64,000 nucleotides of DNA from Methylococcaceae bacterium (GCA_030627205.1 DAOUSN010000006.1:1-64000); one strand, 5' to 3'; positions 21,311 through 31,315 are shown, counted from the stretch's first letter. Translations and numbers: made by a program. Notes: a model not told the origin generated them from the letters alone.

Positions 21311-23644
21311 ATGATTGATTTAGATATTATTAAAGTCCTAGAAAAACAAATCGGTGAACAATTAAAACCTTGTGCATTAACCGAGGTTATGAATACGAAT
21401 GCTCGCGGTTGCTATTCTGTAGACGAACAACAACAGATTATTGGGTTAAATTTACAAAACTATAAGCTAACACATTTTACTTTTGTTAAGACATTCATTT
21501 ACCTAAGAAAGCTTAATTTAGCACTTAATAAGATTGTTGAATTAGCACCATTAAAAAAGCTCAATCAACTTAATGAGTTGAATTTACAAAAAAATGAAAT
21601 TACTGATATTCGCGTGCTGGAAAAGCTGGAAAATTTACAAAATCTAAATTTACAAGCCAATAAAATTACTAATATTAAACCTCTGTATCACCTGAAAAAG
21701 TTAAATGTACTCAATTTAAGCTCAAATGTTATTGCTGATTTTGAATCTTTAGTGGGATTAAATCAATTAACTCATCTTAACTTAAGTGATAACGGAATAA
21801 GCTCTTTATTAGTTTTAAAAATGATGAGCCATTTAATTGAACTAGACTTAAGGTTTAATAAGATTAGTAATCTTAATGAACTTAAATCACATAAAGAGCT
21901 AACTAAACTTTTTTTAAGTTCTAATAACATTAGTGATATAACCCCACTTACTGAATTGGTCGGATTAACACAGCTTTATTTGAATTCTAATAAAATAAAA
22001 GATATTAGCGCCATTAATAACTTTCATTTTTTGAAACTATTGGATTTAAGATCTAATCGGATTGATGATATAAGGTCAATAGAAAAACTAACAGAATTAA
22101 CACATTTACACTTAGAGTCTAATGAGATTAGTGATATATCAGTTCTTAAAAATCTTAGTAAACTAACTCAGCTTAATTTAAGAACAAATCAAGTCCATTG
22201 TATCCAAGCATTGAAAGATTTAAAATATTTAAGTCATCTTTATTTAAGTGATAACCAGATTAAAGTGTTACCTAGGTGGATTCTTAATTTAAATTTACCG
22301 ATTAAATGGAACAATGGTGGGCAAGGGATTAGTGTTATTGCTAACCCTATAGAAAATCCACCTATTGATATTATTCGGCAAGGTAATACCACGATTAAGA
22401 ATTTTTTTGATAGTTTACAAGATCATAATTTAAATAAAGTTAAAGTATTATTAGTCGGTGATAAAGACGTTGGAAAAACATCATTAAGTCAAGCGTTACG
22501 TCATTTACCATTTAATGATTCACAATCTCAAACACTAGGAATTAACATAAATTCGTGGGAGCAAGATGATCTTTGTGTCAATTTATGGGATTTTGGAGGG
22601 GAGCAAAGTTTATTAGCAACTCATAAATTATTTTTTTCTAAACATAGCCTTTATATCTTGGTGCTTGATAATAGGAAGCGTAGATTTGAGGAGCGTTGGT
22701 TAAAACGGATTGAAAGTTTTGGACAACAGTCATCTATTATAATTGTTTTGAATAAATTTGATGAAGAGAATAGCTATGATATAGATCGTCATTATTTATT
22801 GCATCGTTATAAAGGTTTACGAGGGATATTTCCAGTTTCTTCTGCACAAGGAGTTGGGTTAGAGGTTTTCAAGCGTGGATTAATAATGGCTTATAAACAA
22901 ATTCCATCTTTTAATAAATCGCTATCCTTGAGTACTTTTCGCATTAAAGAAGCATTGGAAAAACAGCAGCAACAACATTGTGTATCTTATGATAGCTATC
23001 TTAATATTTGTCATAAACAAGGGTTAAAAGCACAAAAACAGCAACAAAATTTGCTAGAGTTATTACATGATTTGGGCAATACGATTTATTTTAATGAGCT
23101 TAAAAGTAGTTATAACTATATTTTTGATCCTATATGGCTTACTAAAGGCTTATATAAAATTATTACTTCCAAGTTAATTATCAATAACAACGGTATTTTG
23201 CAGTTGAAATATTTATCAACAATTTTAAGTTCTGAAGATGATGAAAAGTCATACTCTAAAAAAGAACAACTGTATTTAATTGAGGTGCTGAAGAAATTTT
23301 ATCTTTGTTACCAAATTAATCAAGATAAAATATTAATTCCTCAACTTCTTAATGAAGAAAAACCTGAGATAATCTTTGATCTTAATGAGGCTTTATCTTT
23401 TCAAATTTACTATAATCTTTTAGATGAGAGTCTAGTATTACACCTTATCATCAAATTATATTCACAAATAGATTTTAATAAAAGTAGTCGTCATTGTCTA
23501 TTCTTAGATAATCATGAATTTGATTGTTTAGTTTTACTTGAAGTTGATTATGACAAAGATCTTATTAGTCTAAAAGTTAATGGTGATCGTAAGCGTGACT
23601 GCTATGCCTTTATTCGTAAAACCCTATATAGTATTCCGAGTTGA
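21311..23644 (+). CDS. bacterial ROCO-type protein: N-terminal leucine-rich repeats plus Roc GTPase domain and COR-like tail
   Basis: About 12 repeats of ~22 aa (LxxLxLxxNxIxDIxxL); P-loop GDKDVGKTS; switch II WDFGGEQ; NKFD motif. Confidence 0.9.
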   Translation: MIDLDIIKVLEKQIGEQLKPCALTEVMNTNARGCYSVDEQQQIIGLNLQNYKLTHFTFVKTFIYLRKLNLALNKIVELAPLKKLNQLNELNLQKNEITDIRVLEKLENLQNLNLQANKITNIKPLYHLKKLNVLNLSSNVIADFESLVGLNQLTHLNLSDNGISSLLVLKMMSHLIELDLRFNKISNLNELKSHKELTKLFLSSNNISDITPLTELVGLTQLYLNSNKIKDISAINNFHFLKLLDLRSNRIDDIRSIEKLTELTHLHLESNEISDISVLKNLSKLTQLNLRTNQVHCIQALKDLKYLSHLYLSDNQIKVLPRWILNLNLPIKWNNGGQGISVIANPIENPPIDIIRQGNTTIKNFFDSLQDHNLNKVKVLLVGDKDVGKTSLSQALRHLPFNDSQSQTLGININSWEQDDLCVNLWDFGGEQSLLATHKLFFSKHSLYILVLDNRKRRFEERWLKRIESFGQQSSIIIVLNKFDEENSYDIDRHYLLHRYKGLRGIFPVSSAQGVGLEVFKRGLIMAYKQIPSFNKSLSLSTFRIKEALEKQQQQHCVSYDSYLNICHKQGLKAQKQQQNLLELLHDLGNTIYFNELKSSYNYIFDPIWLTKGLYKIITSKLIINNNGILQLKYLSTILSSEDDEKSYSKKEQLYLIEVLKKFYLCYQINQDKILIPQLLNEEKPEIIFDLNEALSFQIYYNLLDESLVLHLIIKLYSQIDFNKSSRHCLFLDNHEFDCLVLLEVDYDKDLISLKVNGDRKRDCYAFIRKTLYSIPS

Positions 23645-23656
23645 AACAGCTAAACT

Positions 23657-24931
23657 TTAACTTTCAGAGATTTCAATATAAGTCTTTGTTGCAGTTTTTA
23701 ACCTGACTAAAGAAATAGTATTTTCTAAGTTATCCTTAGAAGCAACTCGTAAATAATTAGGAGTATAACCTAAAATTAAGCGTTCACCAGTAGTTAAATC
23801 TTCTCGGGGAGTTTCCCATAAAATTGAAAACTTTTTGTTTAATTGGGTTTGGATAAATTGCTGTTTCATAATTATGGCTAATTCATGTAATTGTTTGCTA
23901 CGTTGTTTTTTTATTGATTTACAAACAGGATTAGCTAAAGTTGCCGCTTTTGTACCTTCTCGGTGTGAATAACTAAAAATGTGTAAATCACCAAAGCCTA
24001 TTTGTTTAATAAACTCAAAACTTTGCTGCCATTCAGCCTCAGTTTCTCCAGGAAAACCGACAATAATATCAGTAGTTAAATTAAATCCTGCAATTTGTTG
24101 ACGGGCTTTAGCAACAATTTTAGCAAATTCTTGTGTATTACAACGTCTTGCCATGCGTTTTAACACACTATCACAGCCACTTTGTAACGGTAGGTGCAAA
24201 TGCGGCATGAGTCTTGAATTTTCAAATAATGAAAAGAAATCACTAGGTAAATCCCATGGTTCTAATGATCCTAGTCTTAATCGAGGAATTGTTGTTTGTT
24301 GTAAAATTTTCCTAATTAAGGTTGATAAATTAAGGTTTATTTCTGTGCCATAACCGCCTAAATGTACCCCTGTCAAAATAACTTCATGAATGCCTTGCTG
24401 ATGCAGATTATTGATTTCATTGATGATTGCTTCTATAGGTCGACTTATTTCTACACCTCTAGCAACGGTAACAATACAAAAAGTACAACGATAACGACAG
24501 CCATCTTGAATCTTAACAAACGCCCGCTGTCTGCCACGAGTGAATAGAGAATGTTCACCTGCCTCGGTTGACATTGTAGGCATGGCGGCAAAATTTAATT
24601 GTGATAAAGTTTTTTCAACTAATTGTGATTTATCTGAATTACTAATCACTAAATCCACTCCCATTATTTGGGTTGCCTCGGATTTATTTAGCGTTGCATA
24701 ACAACCACTAACAACTAGTTTAGCAGTTGGATTTTGATGATGTAAGCGACGAATAAGTTGGCGTGATTTACGAGCAGCTTCTTGGGTCACGGTACAGGAA
24801 TTAATAATAATTATATCTGCCTGCTCTAATTGTGGACTAATTTGATGCCCTGCTTGTTGAAAAGATTGCGCCCATGTTTCAAGCTCTGCTTCGTTAAGGC
24901 GACAACCTAATGTCCTAAGATGTATCAACAT
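23657..24931 (-). CDS. mtaB: tRNA (N6-threonylcarbamoyladenosine(37)-C2)-methylthiotransferase, MtaB type
   Basis: TLGCRLNEAELE, NSCTVTQEAARKSRQ, radical SAM CRYRCTFCIV, LTGVHLGGYG. Confidence 0.93.
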   Translation of the reverse strand: MLIHLRTLGCRLNEAELETWAQSFQQAGHQISPQLEQADIIIINSCTVTQEAARKSRQLIRRLHHQNPTAKLVVSGCYATLNKSEATQIMGVDLVISNSDKSQLVEKTLSQLNFAAMPTMSTEAGEHSLFTRGRQRAFVKIQDGCRYRCTFCIVTVARGVEISRPIEAIINEINNLHQQGIHEVILTGVHLGGYGTEINLNLSTLIRKILQQTTIPRLRLGSLEPWDLPSDFFSLFENSRLMPHLHLPLQSGCDSVLKRMARRCNTQEFAKIVAKARQQIAGFNLTTDIIVGFPGETEAEWQQSFEFIKQIGFGDLHIFSYSHREGTKAATLANPVCKSIKKQRSKQLHELAIIMKQQFIQTQLNKKFSILWETPREDLTTGERLILGYTPNYLRVASKDNLENTISLVRLKTATKTYIEISES

Positions 24932-24998
24932 TATTTAATAAAAAGCGATAAAATTGAATATTATCTCATAAATAATTAATACGGATGGTTATTAAATC

Positions 24999-25208
24999 TC
25001 ATCCATTAAGCGAGGTTTCTAAACGTTTAATTTCATCGGCTTTTAATTCAAATAAAGCATAAACTTTTTTATTAATCTCGTATTCTAAGCGTTTAATTTC
25101 GGTGGTGAATCCTAGCCATGCTTGTTGTTCGCTTAAAAATTTTTTCCATGTCATTTGTTCGCTTGGGTCATTTAGATCAATACTGCGTAACATCAGTAAT
25201 GAATTCAT
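24999..25208 (-). CDS. small hypothetical protein (69 aa)
   Basis: ORF with SD-like GGAG upstream on the minus strand (ggagaatggattatg). Confidence 0.5.
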   Translation of the reverse strand: MNSLLMLRSIDLNDPSEQMTWKKFLSEQQAWLGFTTEIKRLEYEINKKVYALFELKADEIKRLETSLNG

Positions 25209-25317
25209 AATCCATTCTCCTTTTCATATAACAATATAATATACTGAGATGTATAGATTTATACAGTAATTTTAAAAAATCACAATAATTAATTTAAATA
25301 TAACTGTGGGCTACGGG

Positions 25318-25346
25318 TTGACAAATAAAAATTCAAAGGGTATCCT
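25318..25346 (+). promoter_or_regulatory. sigma70-like promoter of the P4-like immunity leader
   Basis: TTGACA (25318-25323), 17-nt spacer, TATCCT (25341-25346). Confidence 0.65.
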
Positions 25347-25400
25347 GCTCCTAACTTCAAAAATATTTAAAGTTACCTGATTTCATTATCAGGGCTGGTT

Positions 25401-25422
25401 TAGAACTTCAGTCAAATACAGG
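25401..25422 (+). promoter_or_regulatory. upstream antisense-target-like site (P4 seqA analogue)
   Basis: TAGAACT (25401-25407) and ATACAGG (25416-25422), both complementary to single-stranded segments of the 25482-25557 RNA. Confidence 0.6.
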
Positions 25423-25429
25423 TGCATGT

Positions 25430-25460
25430 AAGCGCATTATTTTAGTTACGCGCTTTTTTT
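25430..25460 (+). terminator. intrinsic terminator in the leader (P4 t1 analogue)
   Basis: AAGCGC-attattttagttac-GCGCTT followed by T tract. Confidence 0.7.
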
Positions 25461-25481
25461 ATGCCTAAAATTTACCCTTAT

Positions 25482-25557
25482 GGTGGGTTGTTTTAGAGAC
25501 CTTTGTGGTCGCCGTATCCTGTATCTCGGTAGTTCTAATCTAATTCAACCTACCACC
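25482..25557 (+). ncRNA. C4/CI-like phage immunity antisense RNA
   Basis: Outer stem GGTGG+GTTG with CAAC+CCACC (3-nt bulge), inner hairpin GACC-TTTGT-GGTC, exposed segments TCCTGTAT (25517-25524) and AGTTCTA (25531-25537) complementary to flanking sites. Confidence 0.75.
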
Positions 25558-25563
25558 CGTATC

Positions 25564-25600
25564 TAGAACTTACAGGGGTAGCTTAAAATTTAATACAGGA
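25564..25600 (+). promoter_or_regulatory. downstream antisense-target-like site (P4 seqC analogue) overlapping the ribosome-binding site of the HTH gene
   Basis: TAGAACT (25564-25570) and ATACAGGA (25593-25600) complementary to the C4-like RNA; AGGA lies 8 nt before the ATG at 25609. Confidence 0.65.
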
Positions 25601-25608
25601 AAAACATC

Positions 25609-26355
25609 ATGAGCTTTAAAGCTATAAATTGGGCATTCAAACAAAGCCCTAACAAACCCATTCAAAAATATCTTCTTATAATTCTTGCTTATCGTGTAGA
25701 TGATAATTATCAGTGCTATCCATCAATCAGTTGTATTGTAAAAGATACAGGCATGGGACGTAGAACTATTCAAACACATTTACGTGATCTATTGGATCAG
25801 GGATTCATTAAAATCAGTGGGCGCGTTAGCTCATCAAATGTTTATACTTTGTGTACTGATAATGCGGAAACAACTGGAGACAAAGAATCTTCATTTTTTC
25901 AGCTCGGTAGTAAAAAAACCGCACCTCCTCCATGCGAACCACGCATACAGAATAAGTCAATTAATCTTTCTTTTCTCTCTACTAAAAAATCAACAACAAT
26001 ACCCCCGTTAGATAACTTTACCGCTGAGATGAAAGCAGCTTATAACTGGGCAAAAACCGAACCTTTCTGGTCGCCAAAGATAGAAAAAATAAGCAATTTT
26101 ATTCGTTATTATACTACTGGCGACCTTAAGAATCAGTATCTTAATATTTTAAATAAAAAAAGAAAAAAGGTGAATTATCCAGAGAAGAGAGCCTATAACG
26201 GACAAAAAACTGACATTCGACCATGGGATCAAAAACCTAAAGAAATTGATAAATTCACTAATTTAAGTCATTTTCAAATGCTGTTTAAAAAATTCGGGGA
26301 TACTGCTTTAGCTGGCATCCCCATTGAATATCATTCACAATTGTTAGTTACATAG
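25609..26355 (+). CDS. helix-turn-helix (HTH_36-like) DNA-binding protein, phage/plasmid type
   Basis: NYQCYPSISCIVKDTGMGRRTIQTHLRDLLDQGFIKISGR winged-HTH pattern; SD AGGA. Confidence 0.75.
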   Translation: MSFKAINWAFKQSPNKPIQKYLLIILAYRVDDNYQCYPSISCIVKDTGMGRRTIQTHLRDLLDQGFIKISGRVSSSNVYTLCTDNAETTGDKESSFFQLGSKKTAPPPCEPRIQNKSINLSFLSTKKSTTIPPLDNFTAEMKAAYNWAKTEPFWSPKIEKISNFIRYYTTGDLKNQYLNILNKKRKKVNYPEKRAYNGQKTDIRPWDQKPKEIDKFTNLSHFQMLFKKFGDTALAGIPIEYHSQLLVT

Positions 26356-26421
26356 CCATTAGATTTTATCCAGCACAACAAGATAATTTACTTAAAAATA
26401 CCAAATTGAGTGGTCTGGTTA

Positions 26422-27510
26422 TTATTTTAAAGTGGGCAAACCTGATACAACACCATTGTTTTGTCCTCGGTGACGTAAAAAATGATCCATAATTATAATT
26501 GCCATCATTGCTTCTGCAATTGGTGTCGCTCTAATACCTACACAAGGATCATGTCTACCTTGAGTGATAACATCAATAGCTTCATTTTTAGTATTAATAC
26601 TCCGTCCTGATAATCTTAGGCTTGAAGTTGGTTTTAAAGCAATGCTCGCCACAATATTTTGCCCACTGGAAATACCGCCTAATATTCCCCCTGCATGATT
26701 ACTTAAGAATCCTTTAGGGGTAATTTCATCCCTAAACTCAGTGCCCTTGCTATTAATACAATCAAAACCATCGCCTATTTCAACCCCTTTTACCGCATTA
26801 ATACTCATTAACGCCTGCGCTAAATCGGCATCTAAACGATCAAAGATAGGTTCACCTAAGCCCGCAGGAACATTACTAGCTATTACCTTAATTTTTGCGC
26901 CAATCGAATTACCTTCTTTGCGAAGAGCATCCATATAATCACAAAGTTCTTGTTCTTTACTAACATCAGTTGAAAAAAAGGCACTTTTTTCTCTATCCAC
27001 CCAATTAACTAATTTCAATTTTATTGGACCTAATTGAGATAAATAACCTCTAATTTGAATATCAGCAATTTCTTTTAAATATTTTTTTGCAATTGCACCT
27101 GCGGCAACCCGCATTGCAGTCTCTCTAGCAGACGAACGCCCACCACCACGGTAATCTCGAAAACCATATTTAGCTTGATAAGTAAAATCAGCATGTCCAG
27201 GTCTAAAAGTTTCAGCTATATCAGCATAATCTTTAGAGCGTTGATCGGTATTTTTAATTAATAAACCGATAGGTGTTCCTGTGGTTTTACCTTGAAAAAC
27301 ACCAGATAATATTTCAACTTTATCTGCTTCACGGCGTTGAGTTGTGTGTCTTGAAGTACCTGGTTTTCTGCGGTCTAAATCAAGCTGAATATCAGCTTCT
27401 GAAAGCAACATTCCCGGAGGACAGCCATCAACAATGCAGCCCAAAGCAATACCGTGACTTTCACCAAAACTAGTCACAGTGAATAATTTTCCTATTGTAT
27501 TTCCAGACAT
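26422..27510 (-). CDS. aroC: chorismate synthase
   Basis: [63 protein letters not shown]. Confidence 0.98.
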   Translation of the reverse strand: MSGNTIGKLFTVTSFGESHGIALGCIVDGCPPGMLLSEADIQLDLDRRKPGTSRHTTQRREADKVEILSGVFQGKTTGTPIGLLIKNTDQRSKDYADIAETFRPGHADFTYQAKYGFRDYRGGGRSSARETAMRVAAGAIAKKYLKEIADIQIRGYLSQLGPIKLKLVNWVDREKSAFFSTDVSKEQELCDYMDALRKEGNSIGAKIKVIASNVPAGLGEPIFDRLDADLAQALMSINAVKGVEIGDGFDCINSKGTEFRDEITPKGFLSNHAGGILGGISSGQNIVASIALKPTSSLRLSGRSINTKNEAIDVITQGRHDPCVGIRATPIAEAMMAIIIMDHFLRHRGQNNGVVSGLPTLK

Positions 27511-27535
27511 AGTGTGTATTTATAATGTAAATGAA

Positions 27536-27958
27536 TTAAAAAGGTTTAACCACTGCTAAAATAATTATAATAACTAAAAATAGAACTGGAACTTCATTAA
27601 TCCAACGATAAAAAACATGGCTATGTTGATTACGATTATATTTAAAATCTTGTAGCCATAAGTAGCAACAATAATGATAGCCTAGTAACCCTATTAATAA
27701 TAATATCTTTAAATGTAACCATCCCATAGATGAATAAATTACCCAAGCATAATCAACTAACATCCATAATCCAAAAAAGACGGTAATAATCATTCCAGGA
27801 GTCATAATGCCAAAAAATAGCTTCCTCTCCATAACTTTAAAACGATCATTACTTATCTCATCATCACTCATGGAATGATAAACAAATAAACGTGGTAAAT
27901 AAAATAATCCTGCAAACCAGGTAACCATAAAAATTAAATGAAAAGCCTTTAACCACAT
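27536..27958 (-). CDS. hemJ: protoporphyrinogen oxidase HemJ / CopD-like membrane protein
   Basis: KAFHLIFMVTWFAGLFYLPRLFVYH, 4 TM. Confidence 0.88.
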   Translation of the reverse strand: MWLKAFHLIFMVTWFAGLFYLPRLFVYHSMSDDEISNDRFKVMERKLFFGIMTPGMIITVFFGLWMLVDYAWVIYSSMGWLHLKILLLIGLLGYHYCCYLWLQDFKYNRNQHSHVFYRWINEVPVLFLVIIIILAVVKPF

Positions 27959-27991
27959 AAATTAATCTCATTAACCAAAGAAATTTACCCT

Positions 27992-28672
27992 CTATCTTGT
28001 TCCAAAAACCACAATAGTTTTACCATGTGCGGTAATTAACCCCTTTTCTTCCAATTCTTTTAATACTCTACCGACAATTTCTCTGGAACAACCCACGATA
28101 TGACTAATTTCTTGACGACTCATATGTAACTGCATACCATCAGGATGAGTAATTGCATCAGGCTCTTTACATAAATCAATTAAAGTTCTAGCAATACGAC
28201 CTTTAGTATCCATAAAAGCAAGGTCACGAAAATTACGACTAGTAATAAAAAGGCGTTCAGCCATTTGTTCGCCAATCATAAATAAAATATCAGCGGCATA
28301 TTCAGGTAACTCTTTTTTTAGAACATTACGAATACGATCATGTGTAATTTCAGCAACAATACATTCACAACGGGTTTTAACATTAACAATTCTAGGATCT
28401 TTACCATTGAAAACCCCCATTTCACCAATGAAATCCCCTTTATTAAGATAAGCCAAAATAAGTTCTTTGCCATCATCATCTTCTGCACCAACTAAGACTG
28501 AGCCCTTTATAATGTAATAGAGCATTTCATTAATATCACCCGCATGAATCAATGTAGTTTTTGTAGGGTAAGTTTTCACATGACATAACTTTAAAAAATT
28601 TGTCAACGCTTGTTGACGTACAGGGTCTTGATTATAAATGGCAATCATAATTTTTTCATTATCCGTTAACAT
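27992..28672 (-). CDS. crp: Crp/Fnr family transcriptional regulator (Crp/Vfr-like)
   Basis: Cyclic nucleotide-binding fold GKELILAYLNKGDFIGEMGVF; HTH MSRQEISHIVGCSREIVGRVLKELEEKGLI. Confidence 0.88.
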   Translation of the reverse strand: MLTDNEKIMIAIYNQDPVRQQALTNFLKLCHVKTYPTKTTLIHAGDINEMLYYIIKGSVLVGAEDDDGKELILAYLNKGDFIGEMGVFNGKDPRIVNVKTRCECIVAEITHDRIRNVLKKELPEYAADILFMIGEQMAERLFITSRNFRDLAFMDTKGRIARTLIDLCKEPDAITHPDGMQLHMSRQEISHIVGCSREIVGRVLKELEEKGLITAHGKTIVVFGTR

Positions 28673-28723
28673 TTTAAATCTTATTTTAAGGCTAAAAAAC
28701 CCTAAATAAAATTAGCTGAATGA

Positions 28724-31213
28724 CTAAAAAGGAAATTTAATTCCTTCATTAATTTCGCCCATTAAATGTTTAATCCTTTTTTGTATTTTTAACAGGGCTT
28801 TTTTATTATCGGCTTCAAATCTAAGCATAATAGAAGGAGTACTATTAGAGGCTCTAATTAAAGCCCAGCCATCTTCAAATTCTATTCGTAAACCATCTAT
28901 AGTAATAATTTGGGCGTTTGGAAAGTTGACTAATTTAGTAAACTCATCCATAAATTTAACATTTTCACCTACAGCCATTGTAATCAATATTTCAGGAGTA
29001 TTAATACTATCAGGAAGTTCTGCAAAAACTTCATGGCAGGCTCTTTTATCTGCTGCTAAAATTTCTAATAGCCTTGCGGCTGAATATAACGCATCATCGA
29101 AACCAAACCAACGGTCATTAAAGGCTATATTTCCTGATAACCCACCAGCAAGAACAGCTCCAGTTTCCAACATTTTTTCTTTAAGAAATGAATGACCTGT
29201 TTTCCACATTAACGGTCTCCCAGAATGCTGTTTAATATATTTAACAAGATGGCGGGAACATTTAACATCATAAATAATTTCAGCGCCAGGTTTAGTTGCT
29301 AAGATTTGTTTAGCAAATAACATTATTTGACGGTCTGCCCAGATAATATTTCCTAAATTATCAACCACACCCAGTCTATTACCAGCACCATCAAAAGCAA
29401 GACCTATATCTGCCTTATTCTTTTGAACCGTCTTAATTAAATCTGTAAGGTTTTCTGGCTTACAGGGATCAGGCTGATGATTAGGAAATTTTCCATCTAT
29501 ATCACAATAAAGTTTAATCACTTCACAACCTAAACTCTCTAGTAATATAGGAATAATCGTTCCTCCAACACCATTACCACAATCAACAACAATTTTTAAG
29601 CATCTTTTTAGTAAAATATCATCACAAATCGTGCCAATATATTCTTCTATATAGGCATCATTTTTTTCCACAGTTCCTAGGGTTTCAGTAATGTATTCTT
29701 CATCTTCAATTAGTTTCTGAAGGCGTTGAATTTTTTCACCTGCCAAAATTTCGCCATTAATAACTATTTTCAAACCGTTATACTCAGCTGGATGATGACT
29801 GCCAGTTACCATAACACCTGAACGCCCACCTACATGGTGCGTAATAAAATACAGTAGAGGTGTCGGTACTGCACCTAAATCTAAAACATTACATCCTGTT
29901 GAAATCAGACCTTTAATTAATGCACTGCTTAAATCTGTGCTAGAGCAACGGCCATCTTTAGCAACTACCACCATTTTCCTACCATTTTGCTTAACCTCTG
30001 TCCCTATTGCTAAACCAATTTCATAAACTTTTATTTTTGATAAGTTCTTACCTGCAATTCCACAAATATCATACGCTTTAAAAATTGATTTATCTTCATT
30101 ATTTTCTAAAATAATAGCAGTTGGCTTAATAATAGTTAACGGTTTTTCTATTTTATTTTTAGATGGGGTTTTTTTAGGATCTGGATTTAATTGTTGTTTA
30201 GGTTTTGATTTTTCTTTTATTTTCTTCTCTATTTGCCCACTTACTACGCTTGTGTTTAACTGTTCTTTTTTTCTAGTCGTAATTTGTTCTTTATTGTCTA
30301 AAACACGTTTAAATTTCATTAATGTTGAAATAAAAATATTCATTTCAGCTAAATTAAGAGAACAATTACTAATATTTTTACCCATCAGTAAATCTTTAAT
30401 GGCTTTTAGAATAATCGCTTGATCTTTTTTTAATGCTAGCTTTATTCGGTAATAGCAAAAAAAGCAAACAAGACCAGTGAATAAACTAATAGCAGTAATA
30501 TTAGCGATAACCCAACCGATGTTACTTATATCACGGGGGGCTGCAACCATATAATCAAGTTGCCAACGTGTTTTGGCTATTTTAAAGGATTGAGGTTTCG
30601 TCTTTTTTAGCGCAATATTACCAGCTTCTGCTAATATAATATGACCTTGTTTTAAAGCTACAAAATTATTTTCTATAGTGGTTTTATCAAAAAGATTGGA
30701 AATAAAGTCAGTATGTAAACTTGCTAAAATAACCCCTATAACTTTATTATTTTTTTTAATAGCGGTAGTAATAGTAAGGTGTTTATTTTGATTTTTACCT
30801 TGTACAGCAGATAATTGTTTTCCCTTAAATGTTTTTTCTACTAAATTAAGGTCTGCATAATTAAAATAATCTTTTGTGGTTTCATCAATGGTATTAATAT
30901 CCACTAAATAAATTTTTAGTTTTAACGCATAAGGTAATATATTTTGGAATTTTTTGGATATATGTTCAACTAATATGGCATCATTACTATCAACAGCAGT
31001 GATAACTTCATCATTAGTTGCTATATTCTCAATGGTTTTCTCCAGTAATTTAACCTGCGATGAAATATTATAAGCGAGAACTTTTGCTAAAGTTAGGGTT
31101 GATTCTCGTTGGAGATCTTTGAAATTAGATGATGATAACCAAAATACGCTAATACTACTAACGACAATCATTATGACAGCAAATAGTGAGAGTATTCCAA
31201 AAAATCGACCCAT
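28724..31213 (-). CDS. algC: phosphomannomutase/phosphoglucomutase (AlgC type) with N-terminal membrane-anchored sensor-like region
   Basis: Active site TGSHHPAEYNG, DGAGNRLGVVD; first ~260 aa have two TM segments around a periplasmic region. Confidence 0.9.
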   Translation of the reverse strand: MGRFFGILSLFAVIMIVVSSISVFWLSSSNFKDLQRESTLTLAKVLAYNISSQVKLLEKTIENIATNDEVITAVDSNDAILVEHISKKFQNILPYALKLKIYLVDINTIDETTKDYFNYADLNLVEKTFKGKQLSAVQGKNQNKHLTITTAIKKNNKVIGVILASLHTDFISNLFDKTTIENNFVALKQGHIILAEAGNIALKKTKPQSFKIAKTRWQLDYMVAAPRDISNIGWVIANITAISLFTGLVCFFCYYRIKLALKKDQAIILKAIKDLLMGKNISNCSLNLAEMNIFISTLMKFKRVLDNKEQITTRKKEQLNTSVVSGQIEKKIKEKSKPKQQLNPDPKKTPSKNKIEKPLTIIKPTAIILENNEDKSIFKAYDICGIAGKNLSKIKVYEIGLAIGTEVKQNGRKMVVVAKDGRCSSTDLSSALIKGLISTGCNVLDLGAVPTPLLYFITHHVGGRSGVMVTGSHHPAEYNGLKIVINGEILAGEKIQRLQKLIEDEEYITETLGTVEKNDAYIEEYIGTICDDILLKRCLKIVVDCGNGVGGTIIPILLESLGCEVIKLYCDIDGKFPNHQPDPCKPENLTDLIKTVQKNKADIGLAFDGAGNRLGVVDNLGNIIWADRQIMLFAKQILATKPGAEIIYDVKCSRHLVKYIKQHSGRPLMWKTGHSFLKEKMLETGAVLAGGLSGNIAFNDRWFGFDDALYSAARLLEILAADKRACHEVFAELPDSINTPEILITMAVGENVKFMDEFTKLVNFPNAQIITIDGLRIEFEDGWALIRASNSTPSIMLRFEADNKKALLKIQKRIKHLMGEINEGIKFPF

Positions 31214-31315
31214 GTTAATATTCCTTAAATACGTTTTTTAAGAGCAGATCGTAAATTTAAATCGACTTTTACAAGCCTAAAAAATTACGTTCTATTTTCA
31301 GTTGGCTGTTTATTA

